From positions 62,001 through 126,000 of the forward strand of contig CACFBG010000001.1 in NCBI GenBank assembly GCA_902564535.1: a stretch of 64,000 nt of DNA, read 5' to 3'. Position numbers and translations under genes: made by a program. This document shows, piece by piece, positions 56,443 through 64,000 of the stretch. Every line of letters begins with the position of its first letter. Position 1 is the first letter of the stretch. Origin of the DNA: an uncultured Prochlorococcus sp. Lineage in GTDB: Bacteria > Cyanobacteriota > Cyanobacteriia > PCC-6307 > Cyanobiaceae. The notes below the pieces were generated by a model. That model saw only the letters and a list, made by a program, of their open reading frames with translations. It was not told where the DNA came from and did not search any database.

Positions 56443-58758
56443 GTGAGCTCAAAAGATCTTCTTTTTACTCAAAAGTCATTTCTAATAGACATCGAAGGGA
56501 TGAAATGCGGAGGTTGTGTTCGTTCAGTCGAGCAAACTTTGATCAATCATCCAAATGTTCTTGCAGCCAATGTAAATTTAGTATCTAAAACTGCATTAAT
56601 TGACCTGGAAACAGCAGATCCTGGTATTGATGAAATTCTAAAAGCGCTTACAGATAGAGGCTTCCCTGCGCGTGAAAGAGTCGCCTCAGAATTCACTGAA
56701 AAATTAGATAATGAAGGCTGGTGGGAACAATGGCGCCAACTAATGGTGGCATTAACACTTTTATTGTTCTCCGTATTAGGTCATCTTGCAGAAGGTGGGC
56801 AGCTCAATCTGGCTATCGTTGGAAGACTTCCTTTTCATGCAGCTCTTGCAACAGTTGCTTTATTTGGCCCAGGTTTTCCAATCCTAAAAAGAGGCTTTAA
56901 AGCAACTTTAAAGCTATCTCCCACAATGGATACCTTAGTTGGGTTAGGAGTTAGCAGCGCATATTTAGCAAGTCTTATATCACTGGTATGGCCAGAAGTT
57001 GGATGGCCATGTTTTTTCAATGAGCCTGTAATGCTTCTTGGTTTTGTATTACTTGGAAGATTTTTAGAAGACCGGGCGCGCTGTAGAACTAATCTTGCAC
57101 TCAAACAATTAGCCAAACTTCAACCTGATAAAGCTCGATTAGTATTAGAAAATGGTGAGATTAGAGAAGTAAGAGTAGGAGCATTAAAACCTGGCGAGAA
57201 AGTGCAATTGCTTGCAGGAGACAGAATTCCAGTAGATGGATGCGTGATAGAGGGTAATTCAGCTATTGATATATCTGGAATAACTGGAGAACCACTTCCT
57301 TTAGAAGCTTCTCCAGGAACTAATGTAACCTCTGGAAGCCTAAATCTTGAATCCAATCTAATTATTGAAGTTCAGCAAGTAGGAGTAAAAACTGCTCTTG
57401 CTAGAATCATCAAACTAGTAGAAGAAGCTCAAACAAGGCAAGCACCTATTCAACGATTAGCTGATCGAGTTGCAGGTAACTTTTGCTATGGAGTTGTCAC
57501 TCTATCAATTGCAACATTTGTATTTTGGTGGAAATTAGGTACAAAACTTTGGCCTGAAGTGTTGAACGTTTCTGGGCAAGGTTTGATGCATAATCATATA
57601 CATAACTTACATAGTCCACTTGGCAGTAATGCAGAAACGCCTTTAGGACTTGCTATTCAATTATCTATAGCAGTATTAGTAGTTGCCTGTCCATGTGCTT
57701 TAGGTCTAGCCACTCCAACCGTAGTAACAGTCGCCTCAGGACAAGCAGCCAAGAAAGGGTGGCTATTTAGAGGTGGGGATGTTATAGAAAAAGCTTCCTC
57801 TTTAAAGCAAATTATCTTTGACAAGACAGGAACATTAACTATTGGTAGACCATTAGTAATAAATATATTTGGAACAAAGAATCAAGATCATTTACTTAAA
57901 TTATCTGCGAGTTTAGAAACTAATAGTCGTCATCCAATAGCTCATGCGGTTTTACAAGAAGCTCAGAAACGAGGTGTAACTCCTCTCGAAGCTAGCAATA
58001 CAAAAACATACCCAGGTTTAGGTCTGGAAGGAAATGTAGAAGGGATTGCAGAAACTGTACTTGTAGGAAATCCTGAATGGCTTCAATCTAAAGGGATAGG
58101 TTTTAGCAAATCTATACAAAGTAAATTAAAGGAATCAATTAATTTAGGGCACACAATTATTGCAGTTGCTGAAGGGAAAAATTTATTAGGTATTCTTTTA
58201 ATAGATGACAAACTAAGACCTGGGATAGATGTAACACTAAATAGATTAAGGAAGCAAGGAATTAAATTATTAATCTTAAGTGGAGACAGAAAAGAGGCTG
58301 TGATTAGAATTGGCCAAAAATTGGGATTTCAGGAGAAGGAGATTGGGTGGAAATTATTGCCCGATGAAAAACTCAAAAAGCTAAAACTTATTAAAGAGAA
58401 AGGAAATGTTGCCATGGTTGGAGATGGCATTAATGACGCACCTGCACTAGCAGAATCTGATCTTGGAATTGCAGTAGGAACTGGCACTCAAATTGCTCAA
58501 GAAACATCAGATCTAGTATTACTAGGAGATCGACTTGAGAGTTTGCCTGAAGCCTTATTACTTTCTAGAAGAACTATGAATAAAATAAAACAAAATTTAA
58601 TTTGGGCATTTGGTTATAACTTAATAGCACTACCAATTGCAGCAGGAATAATGCTTCCTAAATTTAGTTTATTATTATCCCCTCCAATTGCAGCTCTATT
58701 AATGGCTATAAGTTCAATTACTGTGGTTTTAAATGCATTGTCACTTAAAGCAACATGA
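56443..58758 (+). CDS. Copper-type P1B ATPase
   Basis: A heavy-metal-transporting P-type ATPase of 771 residues. An N-terminal HMA domain has GMKCGGCVRSVEQTL (CxxC near residues 22-25). Eight membrane segments, GITGEPLPLE (actuator), the metal-binding CPCALGLATPT, the phosphorylation motif DKTGTLTIG, SRHPIAHAVL and MVGDGINDAPAL follow. The CPC and HMA motifs point to Cu(I); whether it is the CtaA-type importer or PacS-type exporter is not decided. A histidine-rich segment (LMHNHIHNLHS) lies before the CPC helix. The start is a GTG at 56443, and tmk overlaps by ATGA. Confidence 0.93.
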   Translation: MSSKDLLFTQKSFLIDIEGMKCGGCVRSVEQTLINHPNVLAANVNLVSKTALIDLETADPGIDEILKALTDRGFPARERVASEFTEKLDNEGWWEQWRQLMVALTLLLFSVLGHLAEGGQLNLAIVGRLPFHAALATVALFGPGFPILKRGFKATLKLSPTMDTLVGLGVSSAYLASLISLVWPEVGWPCFFNEPVMLLGFVLLGRFLEDRARCRTNLALKQLAKLQPDKARLVLENGEIREVRVGALKPGEKVQLLAGDRIPVDGCVIEGNSAIDISGITGEPLPLEASPGTNVTSGSLNLESNLIIEVQQVGVKTALARIIKLVEEAQTRQAPIQRLADRVAGNFCYGVVTLSIATFVFWWKLGTKLWPEVLNVSGQGLMHNHIHNLHSPLGSNAETPLGLAIQLSIAVLVVACPCALGLATPTVVTVASGQAAKKGWLFRGGDVIEKASSLKQIIFDKTGTLTIGRPLVINIFGTKNQDHLLKLSASLETNSRHPIAHAVLQEAQKRGVTPLEASNTKTYPGLGLEGNVEGIAETVLVGNPEWLQSKGIGFSKSIQSKLKESINLGHTIIAVAEGKNLLGILLIDDKLRPGIDVTLNRLRKQGIKLLILSGDRKEAVIRIGQKLGFQEKEIGWKLLPDEKLKKLKLIKEKGNVAMVGDGINDAPALAESDLGIAVGTGTQIAQETSDLVLLGDRLESLPEALLLSRRTMNKIKQNLIWAFGYNLIALPIAAGIMLPKFSLLLSPPIAALLMAISSITVVLNALSLKAT

Positions 58759-59408
58759 AAGGTCGATTAATAGTTCTTGAAGGAATTGATGGGTGTGGAA
58801 AAACAACACAAATAAATCATCTTTCCCAATGGTTGCCAAAAAGTGGCTTAATGAATTCAACTGCGAAATTACATATAACTAGAGAGCCAGGGGGAACACT
58901 TTTAGGCAAAGTTCTAAGAGAATTACTATTAAATCCTCCTGGAGAGCAATCACCTGAACCTTTAACTGAATTATTTTTGTATGCAGCGGATAGAGCGCAA
59001 CACATATCTCAAATCGTCCAGCCGGCTATCAACAAAGGAGATTGGGTAATTAGTGATAGGATGAGTGGTTCTACATTGGCATATCAGGGGTATGGGAGAG
59101 GTTTAAATATAAAGATGATCAACAAACTTGAAGAGATTGCTTTGCAAGGTATAAGTCCCGATATTACTCTTTGGCTGGATGTCCCTTATGAAGATACTAT
59201 TCTTAGACGTAATGAAAAGCCCAAAGATAGGATAGAAGCAGAAGGGTATTTATTTCTCCAAAAAGTCGCCTTAGGCTTTGCAAAAATTGCTTCCGAAAGA
59301 AAATGGGTTCGTATTCAAGGCAATTTAAATACTACTTTAGTTAGCAAAGAAATAGAAAGAGAAATTAAAAAACTAATTAAACAATCTAATTTAAATCATA
59401 TCAGCTAA
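58755..59408 (+). CDS. tmk: Thymidylate kinase
   Basis: Tmk phosphorylates dTMP to dTDP. The 217 residues have the P-loop VLEGIDGCGKTTQINHL near residues 7-23, the DR(Y/F)-region ISDRMSGSTLAYQGYGRGL, TREPGGT and a LID region with RNEKPKDRIEAEG. All are typical. Its ATG overlaps the ATPase TGA (ATGA at 58755-58758) and holB follows seven bases later, so the three genes form one transcription unit. Confidence 0.97.
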   Translation: MKGRLIVLEGIDGCGKTTQINHLSQWLPKSGLMNSTAKLHITREPGGTLLGKVLRELLLNPPGEQSPEPLTELFLYAADRAQHISQIVQPAINKGDWVISDRMSGSTLAYQGYGRGLNIKMINKLEEIALQGISPDITLWLDVPYEDTILRRNEKPKDRIEAEGYLFLQKVALGFAKIASERKWVRIQGNLNTTLVSKEIEREIKKLIKQSNLNHIS

Positions 59409-59415
59409 GTAAAAA

Positions 59416-60375
59416 ATGGATGATTTATTTAAAGATATAATTGGACAAGATTTTGCAAAAGTATTTTTAAATGCAATCCTCAATAAAAACCGTTTAAATA
59501 ATGCTTATCTTTTCTATGGCCCAGAAGGAGTTGGGAAAAAACTTACAGCATTACGTTTCCTTGAAGGACTCATAACTGAAGGGCATTCATCCGAACGAGA
59601 TAGAAAAAGACTAGAGGGAAATAATCATCCAGATCTTTTATGGGTAGAGCCTACATATCAAATCCAGGGGAGATTAATTTCCAAGTCAGAAGCTTTAAAA
59701 GAAGGATTAACTACTCGCAACCCTCCTCAAATTAGATTAGAGCAAATTCGAGAAATAGGAAGATTCCTAAGCAAAAGTCCACTTGAAACAAAATTCGAGA
59801 TGGTTGTTATAGAAGCAGTAGAAAAAATGGCAGAATCCGCTGCCAATGCTCTATTAAAAACATTAGAAGAGCCTCAGAATGGAATATTAGTATTAATCAC
59901 ATCAAGACCTGAGAAAGTCTTACAAACTATTCATTCACGCTGTCAGAAAATTCCTTTTTATTCTCTAAGTAAAGAGAACTTTAAGTTAATAATCAAAAAC
60001 TTAGACAATAATAACAAGCTGGATTTATTAAATACAATTAATCACAAAGAAATTGCAGAGATTTCAAATGGTTCTCCAGGTAGCTTCTTAGAGAATTCAA
60101 AAATCTGGAATTCAATTTCTGAAAATCTAGTGCCTCAGCTTGAGAATCTCCCAAAACAATCAATTGATGCTCTAAAATTAGCAAAATCTATTAGTGAAGA
60201 TTTAACTCTCGAAGATCAAATATGGTTAATTAATTGGCTTCAATATAATCAATGGCACAAGAACAATAATAAAATGATATATAAAAGATTAGATTCTCTG
60301 AGGTATCAACTATTATCTTTTGTCCAACCCAGATTAGCTTGGGAAGTTGCTTTGCTAGACATCAAAGATTTTTAA
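59416..60375 (+). CDS. holB: DNA polymerase III delta-prime subunit
   Basis: HolB is part of the clamp loader. The 319 residues begin IIGQDFAKVFLNAIL, contain the P-loop-like YGPEGVGKKLTALRFL near residues 34-49, then KMAESAANALLKTLEEPQNGIL and TSRPEKVLQTIHSRCQKIPF, the SRC motif of clamp-loader subunits. The zinc-binding cysteines found in many homologues are reduced. It ends five bases before the convergent rpaA gene. Confidence 0.95.
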   Translation: MDDLFKDIIGQDFAKVFLNAILNKNRLNNAYLFYGPEGVGKKLTALRFLEGLITEGHSSERDRKRLEGNNHPDLLWVEPTYQIQGRLISKSEALKEGLTTRNPPQIRLEQIREIGRFLSKSPLETKFEMVVIEAVEKMAESAANALLKTLEEPQNGILVLITSRPEKVLQTIHSRCQKIPFYSLSKENFKLIIKNLDNNNKLDLLNTINHKEIAEISNGSPGSFLENSKIWNSISENLVPQLENLPKQSIDALKLAKSISEDLTLEDQIWLINWLQYNQWHKNNNKMIYKRLDSLRYQLLSFVQPRLAWEVALLDIKDF

Positions 60376-60380
60376 TTAAA

Positions 60381-61178
60381 CTAAGCTGTCTCTCTTTCAG
60401 TATTAGCGTTATTCATCTCTCTTTCCTCACGAACCTTTGCTAATAGTGCTTGCAAGTCCTTAATTTGACCTCCAGTAGGTAATTCCAAGCAATACCCAGC
60501 TCCATAAACAGTTTTAATAAAACGAGGTTTACGAGGGTCAGGCTCTAATTTAGTTCGTAAATGTCTTACATGAACTCTAATTGTTTCAATATCGTCGTCA
60601 GGCTCATATCCCCAAACTTCCTTAAGAATCAAAGATGGAGCGACAGTTTGTCCATGCCGTTGAAGTAAGCAATGGAGCAACTCGAACTCCAAATGCGTTA
60701 ATCGCACAGGTCTCTCAAACCAAATAGCTTCAAACCTTTCAGGTACCAAAATCAAAGGTCCATAACTCAGTATTTCCTGATGACTACTACTTCCAATATG
60801 AGCCCTATCAGTGCGTCTCAATAATGCTTTTACTCGCACTTGCAGTTCTTCTAAATCAAAAGGCTTAGTCAAATAATCATCTGCACCGGAGTTAAAACCA
60901 CTGACCTTATCTTTTGTAGCCCCTAATGCAGTAAGCATCAAAATAGGAATACCTGCAGTTCTTTCATCTCTGCGCAATCGTTGACATAACGTTAATCCAT
61001 CAACTTTTGGAAGCATTAAATCAAGAATTATCAGGTCAGGAGAATATTGCAGAGCAAGAGCCTGGCCCTTAATACCATCCTCTGCACGTTGCACATCAAA
61101 ACCACCATGCTCTAAATGTCCCGAGACAAGTTCACGCATGTCCTGATCATCTTCAATTAGCAATACGCAAGGCTTCAT
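60381..61178 (-). CDS. rpaA: OmpR-type response regulator RpaA
   Basis: RpaA transmits the circadian and SasA output to gene expression in cyanobacteria. The 265 residues have the receiver pattern [33 protein letters not shown] with the phospho-Asp near residue 53, [32 protein letters not shown] in parts, and a winged helix with [42 protein letters not shown] and [11 protein letters not shown]. This is nearly the textbook RpaA pattern. The kai genes are not in the window. A long leader of over 270 bases precedes it. Confidence 0.93.
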   Translation of the reverse strand: MKPCVLLIEDDQDMRELVSGHLEHGGFDVQRAEDGIKGQALALQYSPDLIILDLMLPKVDGLTLCQRLRRDERTAGIPILMLTALGATKDKVSGFNSGADDYLTKPFDLEELQVRVKALLRRTDRAHIGSSSHQEILSYGPLILVPERFEAIWFERPVRLTHLEFELLHCLLQRHGQTVAPSLILKEVWGYEPDDDIETIRVHVRHLRTKLEPDPRKPRFIKTVYGAGYCLELPTGGQIKDLQALLAKVREEREMNNANTERETA

Positions 61179-61457
61179 TAGAGCGAAATCCGTAGGAAAT
61201 TGTGTAGCAGCGAATCGCTGTTAGTTTAACTTTCGTAGGATTCTCTCAAGATTTATTTTGTTTTGCAGACTCCTCTTAAAAAAGAAGAAAAAGCAAAATC
61301 AAGTAATAAAGCAATTGCAGCAATGCTTTTGGAGGAAATAAGAGACAAAACAAGAGGAATTCTCTTTATAAAGTCTTCAGATTTTCTCCACGCTCTGTTG
61401 TGGATTCCCAGAATTAGAAGTGGGAAACGACAATATTGAAGTGTCGTTTATTAAAAA
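61179..61457. other. Spacer between rpaA and tRNA-Asn
   Basis: No coding region is recognised. The interval holds the likely rpaA promoter and leader, with a small stem-loop CAGCG-AAT-CGCTG at 61208-61220, and a stem-loop next to the tRNA 3' end. Confidence 0.4.
61425..61449 (-). terminator. Stem-loop downstream of tRNA-Asn
   Basis: AAACGACA and TGTCGTTT form a perfect 8-bp stem around a 9-base loop, beginning 9 bases beyond the tRNA 3' end on the minus strand. A run of five T lies between tRNA and stem rather than after the stem, so it is only a possible terminator or processing signal. Confidence 0.4.
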
Positions 61458-61529
61458 CTCCCCGGGCGGGATTCGAACCTGCGACCAATCGATTAACAGT
61501 CGACCGCTCTACCGCTGAGCTACCGAGGA
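61458..61529 (-). tRNA. tRNA-Asn (GTT)
   Basis: The 72-base sequence folds into a standard cloverleaf. The acceptor arms are TCCTCGG and CCGGGGA (one T-G pair), discriminator G. The D arm is AGCTCAGCGGTAGAGC, the anticodon loop CTGTTAA with anticodon GTT, and the T arm is GCAGGTTCGAATCCCGC-like. No CCA is encoded; five T follow the discriminator base. Confidence 0.95.
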
Positions 61530-61551
61530 TTGCACTGCTAGAACTTAACCT

Positions 61552-62253
61552 TCAAACCAGCCGACTAGCAAGTGGATTTAAAATCTTCTTTAGAGAAGCC
61601 CCAGAATGCCAAAGTCCAACCTGTCCATTTTCCATCCTTGCAGCACCATCCGAATATTCCAACTCTTGCAATCTATGTGTGATCCAAACAGCAGTTATAG
61701 GGCTATTTCTGTCCTTACATAAACGTTGGACGATCTCCAAAACTTTGCGTTGGCTCGACGGATCCAAAAGAGCAGTGGGTTCATCTAAAAGCAATAGATT
61801 TGCTTCACTAGCCAATGCTCCAGCCAGCGCTAATCGCTGTTTTTGACCACCACTTAAGGTGTGAATAGGTCTATCTTGCATCCCACTCAATCCAACTTGA
61901 TCTAAGAGCATTTGCAGCCTGTTTTGTTTCTCATCAATACTTAAAGAAGTGGGAAGACTTAACAAAAGATCGCTAGAACAAGTTGGTAACAACAATTGGT
62001 GATCAGGGTTTTGGAACATTAATGCTGGCTTAAGACTGCAAAAAATCTCGCCTTTCTGCATTTCAAGCATTCCACTGATCAAACGAAAAAGTGTACTTTT
62101 TCCACTTCCATTTCTACCAACTAACATCCATAAGCCAGGCGAGGGCACAGAAAAAGTACAGTGATTCAAAGCTTGCTTACCATTAGGCCAAGTAAACGAG
62201 ACATTTTTTACTTGCAAATCAGAAACTTTCAAGATTTTTTTTTCTTCAAGCAT
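61552..62253 (-). CDS. ABC transporter ATP-binding protein, CbiO/EcfA-like
   Basis: A 233-residue ABC ATPase. It has Walker A LVGRNGSGKSTLF near residue 39, Q-loop MFQNPDHQLLLPT, the signature LSGGQKQRLALAGAL and Walker B LLLLDEPTALLDP. The PDHQ in the Q-loop region is typical of the cobalt or energy-coupling-factor group. No substrate-binding or membrane subunit gene is adjacent, so the substrate is unknown. It lies 17 bases downstream of the small gene at 62.3 kb. Confidence 0.9.
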   Translation of the reverse strand: MLEEKKILKVSDLQVKNVSFTWPNGKQALNHCTFSVPSPGLWMLVGRNGSGKSTLFRLISGMLEMQKGEIFCSLKPALMFQNPDHQLLLPTCSSDLLLSLPTSLSIDEKQNRLQMLLDQVGLSGMQDRPIHTLSGGQKQRLALAGALASEANLLLLDEPTALLDPSSQRKVLEIVQRLCKDRNSPITAVWITHRLQELEYSDGAARMENGQVGLWHSGASLKKILNPLASRLV

Positions 62254-62270
62254 TTTTCATCACATCAGAA

Positions 62271-62534
62271 TCACGCATCAAAAGAAAACCCTGGGCGCTT
62301 TACTCCAGAACTTGCGGCTGTCTTCTCATAAATTTGAACAGCCAAAATGTCTGAGACAAGAAAGCTCAATCTTTTCCCTTCAACCTTTTCGCATTTCAGT
62401 TCTAACAAACGCTTCTCCCCTTTTTCCAGAGATTCCTTGACTTGCTTATACAAAGCTTCTGCGTCTCTTAATTCCTTGCGTTCAACAGACAAAGGGAAAG
62501 GACTGAATTTCAATGCCAACTCAATTAGGTACAC
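62271..62534 (-). CDS. Small conserved-looking protein of unknown function
   Basis: The frame is open from an ATG at 62615 (114 residues), but the GTG at 62534 gives 87 residues starting with a hydrophobic [18 protein letters not shown] and seems better. After that come [40 protein letters not shown], and the end KRPGFSFD. It looks soluble, with mixed helix and strand. A similar short protein occurs in marine picocyanobacteria as I recall, but no function is known to me. It is upstream of the ABC ATPase gene. Confidence 0.7.
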   Translation of the reverse strand: MYLIELALKFSPFPLSVERKELRDAEALYKQVKESLEKGEKRLLELKCEKVEGKRLSFLVSDILAVQIYEKTAASSGVKRPGFSFDA

Positions 62535-62799
62535 GACAAAAATTTCAAGTGCAATTATATTCTTACTAAATAAATTGAAATTGGTGTGAATTCGATTAAG
62601 TAAAAGCCTTTCCAAATATTACTTTTTCTATCTAGAATAGATTGTTTGATGGATTCAAAGAAAAAGTTATTTGAAATTACTATGGATTTTTCTTGAAAGA
62701 GTAAACACAAATTAATCGTTAAAGATTTAATTCTTCTGAAAGCCTGCTCACTTTTTAGAATTACAAGCTAAGGTGAAATTGCTTTGGCAATAGAAAGGT

Positions 62800-62826
62800 G
62801 ACAAATATCTTTCATAGATATTTGTC
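62800..62826. repeat. Perfect 11-bp stem-loop
   Basis: GACAAATATCT (62800-62810) and AGATATTTGTC (62816-62826) pair perfectly around TTCAT. No T-run follows on either strand. It opens a series of structures that continues to 63008. Confidence 0.8.
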
Positions 62827-62981
62827 GTATGCCTTTTGAGTTGCCCATATCCAAATGGAGGAGGTGTCAATGGCCCCAAGTTATTTAATTCAGGGTTTAC
62901 TGATCAAGGAGAAAGCCTACTGATCCGGCTTCTATGATCGTTGATCAATAAAGGTTCCCTGGCAAAGTGAACCCGACGAGA

Positions 62982-63008
62982 GCCCTCGATCTGAATCAGA
63001 TTGAGGGC
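62982..63008. terminator. Stem-loop near the end of the DUF2079-like gene
   Basis: GCCCTCGATCT (62982-62992) and AGATTGAGGGC (62998-63008) form an 11-bp stem with one G-U pair and a GAATC loop. It lies 24 bases beyond the stop codon of the minus-strand membrane protein gene, so it could terminate it, but there is no T-run. It could equally end a plus-strand RNA. Confidence 0.5.
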
Positions 63009-63032
63009 ATCGTTACATCAATAGGATTAAAG

Positions 63033-64000
63033 TCAGCGTCTTGATGGAAGTGGTTTTTGGCACAGCTCTAAACCATTAGGCCAACTTATACATTTCCAAT
63101 CTCTTTCCTTAGCCTCAAAAAGTAATTGTTCTTGTGTAGTGTTATCAGATCCCCATCCTGGATCTTTAGGATTCAGCAAAAGTAAATCTATTTTATTCGA
63201 AAATTTATTTGAACGAGGAAAATTAATTATTTTCCTATGGCTTAAATGTGGAATAAGATAACTAGTGGTATATACATTTGCCTCCTCAGGTACTAAATTT
63301 ATTGCTTGATATACGTAAGGAATATCATGAATTCTTGATAAATATGGACCAGTAAAGAACCAAGGCTTCGCCAAAGCCGCCCAGCAAATTGAACTCCAAA
63401 CTAGTTTTTTCCATGGAAAAGTCTGAGATCTATTTATAGACAAACTATCTATAACTACAACAATAAAAATCAATGCAATGGGCAAGCTATAATGATGTAT
63501 AAGAGTCCTTTGAGGTGCTTCTTCAGACAAAAAATTAACTATTATCAAAGGCAATGCTCCTATTGCTGTTGTCAACGAAGAGAAGCGAAAGAAGGGAAAG
63601 ATAGCTATGCTAATTAATAAAATATAAATCAATCCCCCAGCCCAATCTACATTTTCAATCAATAAGTATGGTCGTGTAATTAAATTTATAACCACTTCAT
63701 CAAAAGTATTACCTAAATAAGAAAAAAGACCAGATACAGCCTTAGGGCCTGTGTAAAAACCAGTAAGAGATGGATAAAGGAATTTATTTAAATAAGCCAA
63801 CCAACCTAAAGACAAGCCAATTGCTGCAATAGCCCATAGCCAACGTTTGCGCAAAGCCTGTTCTAATCCAATACCAATCACAACTAGTACTAATCCATCT
63901 CGAGATCCTAGTGAAAGGAATAAAAGGAAAAACCATAACCAAGGCTTATTAGCTCTACAAAAGTAATATGAAAAACCCAATAAAGGCATCGCCCAAACTT
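63033..64000 (-). CDS. DUF2079-like integral membrane protein, partial
   Basis: The frame continues past the window edge, with VWA just before the in-frame Met at 63989, so the start is missing. The visible 322 residues have several membrane segments, including WLWFFLLFLSLGSRDGLVLVV, where GSRDGLVL matches the conserved acidic loop of DUF2079 proteins. The C-terminal soluble part contains NVYTTSYLIPHLSHRKIINFP and PKDPGWG. Such proteins resemble glycosyltransferase-type membrane enzymes of unknown substrate. Confidence 0.8.
   Translation of the reverse strand, partial: VWAMPLLGFSYYFCRANKPWLWFFLLFLSLGSRDGLVLVVIGIGLEQALRKRWLWAIAAIGLSLGWLAYLNKFLYPSLTGFYTGPKAVSGLFSYLGNTFDEVVINLITRPYLLIENVDWAGGLIYILLISIAIFPFFRFSSLTTAIGALPLIIVNFLSEEAPQRTLIHHYSLPIALIFIVVVIDSLSINRSQTFPWKKLVWSSICWAALAKPWFFTGPYLSRIHDIPYVYQAINLVPEEANVYTTSYLIPHLSHRKIINFPRSNKFSNKIDLLLLNPKDPGWGSDNTTQEQLLFEAKERDWKCISWPNGLELCQKPLPSRR

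Larger units (their letters stand above)
62616..63032. other. 417-base non-coding stretch with several stem-loops
   Basis: No convincing protein gene is visible. From 62800 to 63008 the sequence contains an 11-bp perfect stem-loop, a GGAGGAGG ribosome-binding site with a 17-codon ORF, a nested stem pair and an 11-bp (one G-U) stem-loop. The upstream 180 bases are AT-rich without clear structure. Confidence 0.6.

Noticed and set aside
61436-61846. Long plus-strand frame across tRNA-Asn and the ABC ATPase gene
   Set aside because: It reads antisense through a tRNA and a clear ABC ATPase; it is a shadow frame.
62829-62888. A 19-codon ORF starting MPFELPISKW that overlaps the 17-codon ORF
   Set aside because: No ribosome-binding site and overlaps the better candidate in another frame.

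Overview
The window looks like a piece of chromosome from a marine picocyanobacterium, almost certainly Prochlorococcus and probably a low-light-adapted lineage. The reasons are the AT-rich sequence, the very short intergenic gaps and a gene set made of cyanobacterial hallmarks: eight ndh genes (H, A, I, G, E, D, F, M), chlM, crtP, crtB, ycf3, ycf34, rbcR, rpaA, rpaB, a Ycf29/Rre1 regulator and a PedR-like regulator. The genus is inferred from gene content and remembered synteny, not from a database search. I see no insertion sequence, integrase, prophage, CRISPR array or obvious genomic island, so this is mostly conserved core chromosome.

Region by region. 1-5.7 kb: a partial DUF2062 protein, then mnmE, nadC, argS and a hisC-like aminotransferase. 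5.7-9.4 kb (minus strand): a degenerate metallo-beta-lactamase-fold protein, pabA/trpG, dgkA, ybeY, a small DUF3285 protein and prfB, which carries a programmed +1 frameshift site. 9.5-15.8 kb: grxC-gshB (glutathione), then a phylloquinone cluster with menF facing menA-menC-menE and a DHNA-CoA thioesterase. 15.9-24.9 kb: ndhH, rsmH, a cysteine desulfurase, the Rre1-type regulator, an atypical RluA-family protein, chlM, nagA, purE, cysC and a SUI1 protein. 24.9-29.1 kb: trpB, hrcA, a rhodanese and gltA. 29.1-34.9 kb: ndhA-I-G-E with nadK and a CYTH protein, then a 61-residue ORF, the PedR-like regulator and metF. 34.9-41.7 kb (minus strand): sugar nucleotidyltransferase, scpA, ndhD, ndhF and an NnrU/Z-ISO-like protein. 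41.8-46.3 kb: rbcR, a DUF3172 protein, ndhM, crtP, crtB. 46.3-50.2 kb: an RRM protein, a CCA-adding enzyme, ycf34-tsaB-DUF218 and plsC. 50.2-54.3 kb (minus strand): rpaB-plsX-fabH-fabD. 54.4-61.2 kb: radA, ycf3, a copper-type P-ATPase, tmk, holB and rpaA. 61.2-64 kb: tRNA-Asn, an ABC ATPase, a small unknown protein, a structured non-coding stretch and a partial DUF2079-like membrane protein.

Most of the genes serve photosynthetic electron flow and its control: NDH-1 subunits, photosystem I quinone and assembly factors, chlorophyll and carotenoid enzymes, and five light- or redox-linked regulators within about 42 kb. A second theme is membrane lipid and fatty-acid synthesis downstream of rpaB.

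Points that deserve a second look are: ndhD split by one extra base in a run of nine G; the RF2 recoding site, which means prfB starts well upstream of its long reading frame; loss of the catalytic Asp in the RluA-family protein and of the metal-binding His residues in the MBL-fold protein; a perfect 18-bp hairpin in the rhodanese/gltA divergent spacer; and a roughly 210-bp run of stem-loops with a strong ribosome-binding site and a 17-codon ORF near 62.8-63.0 kb. No completely new multi-gene system is evident.
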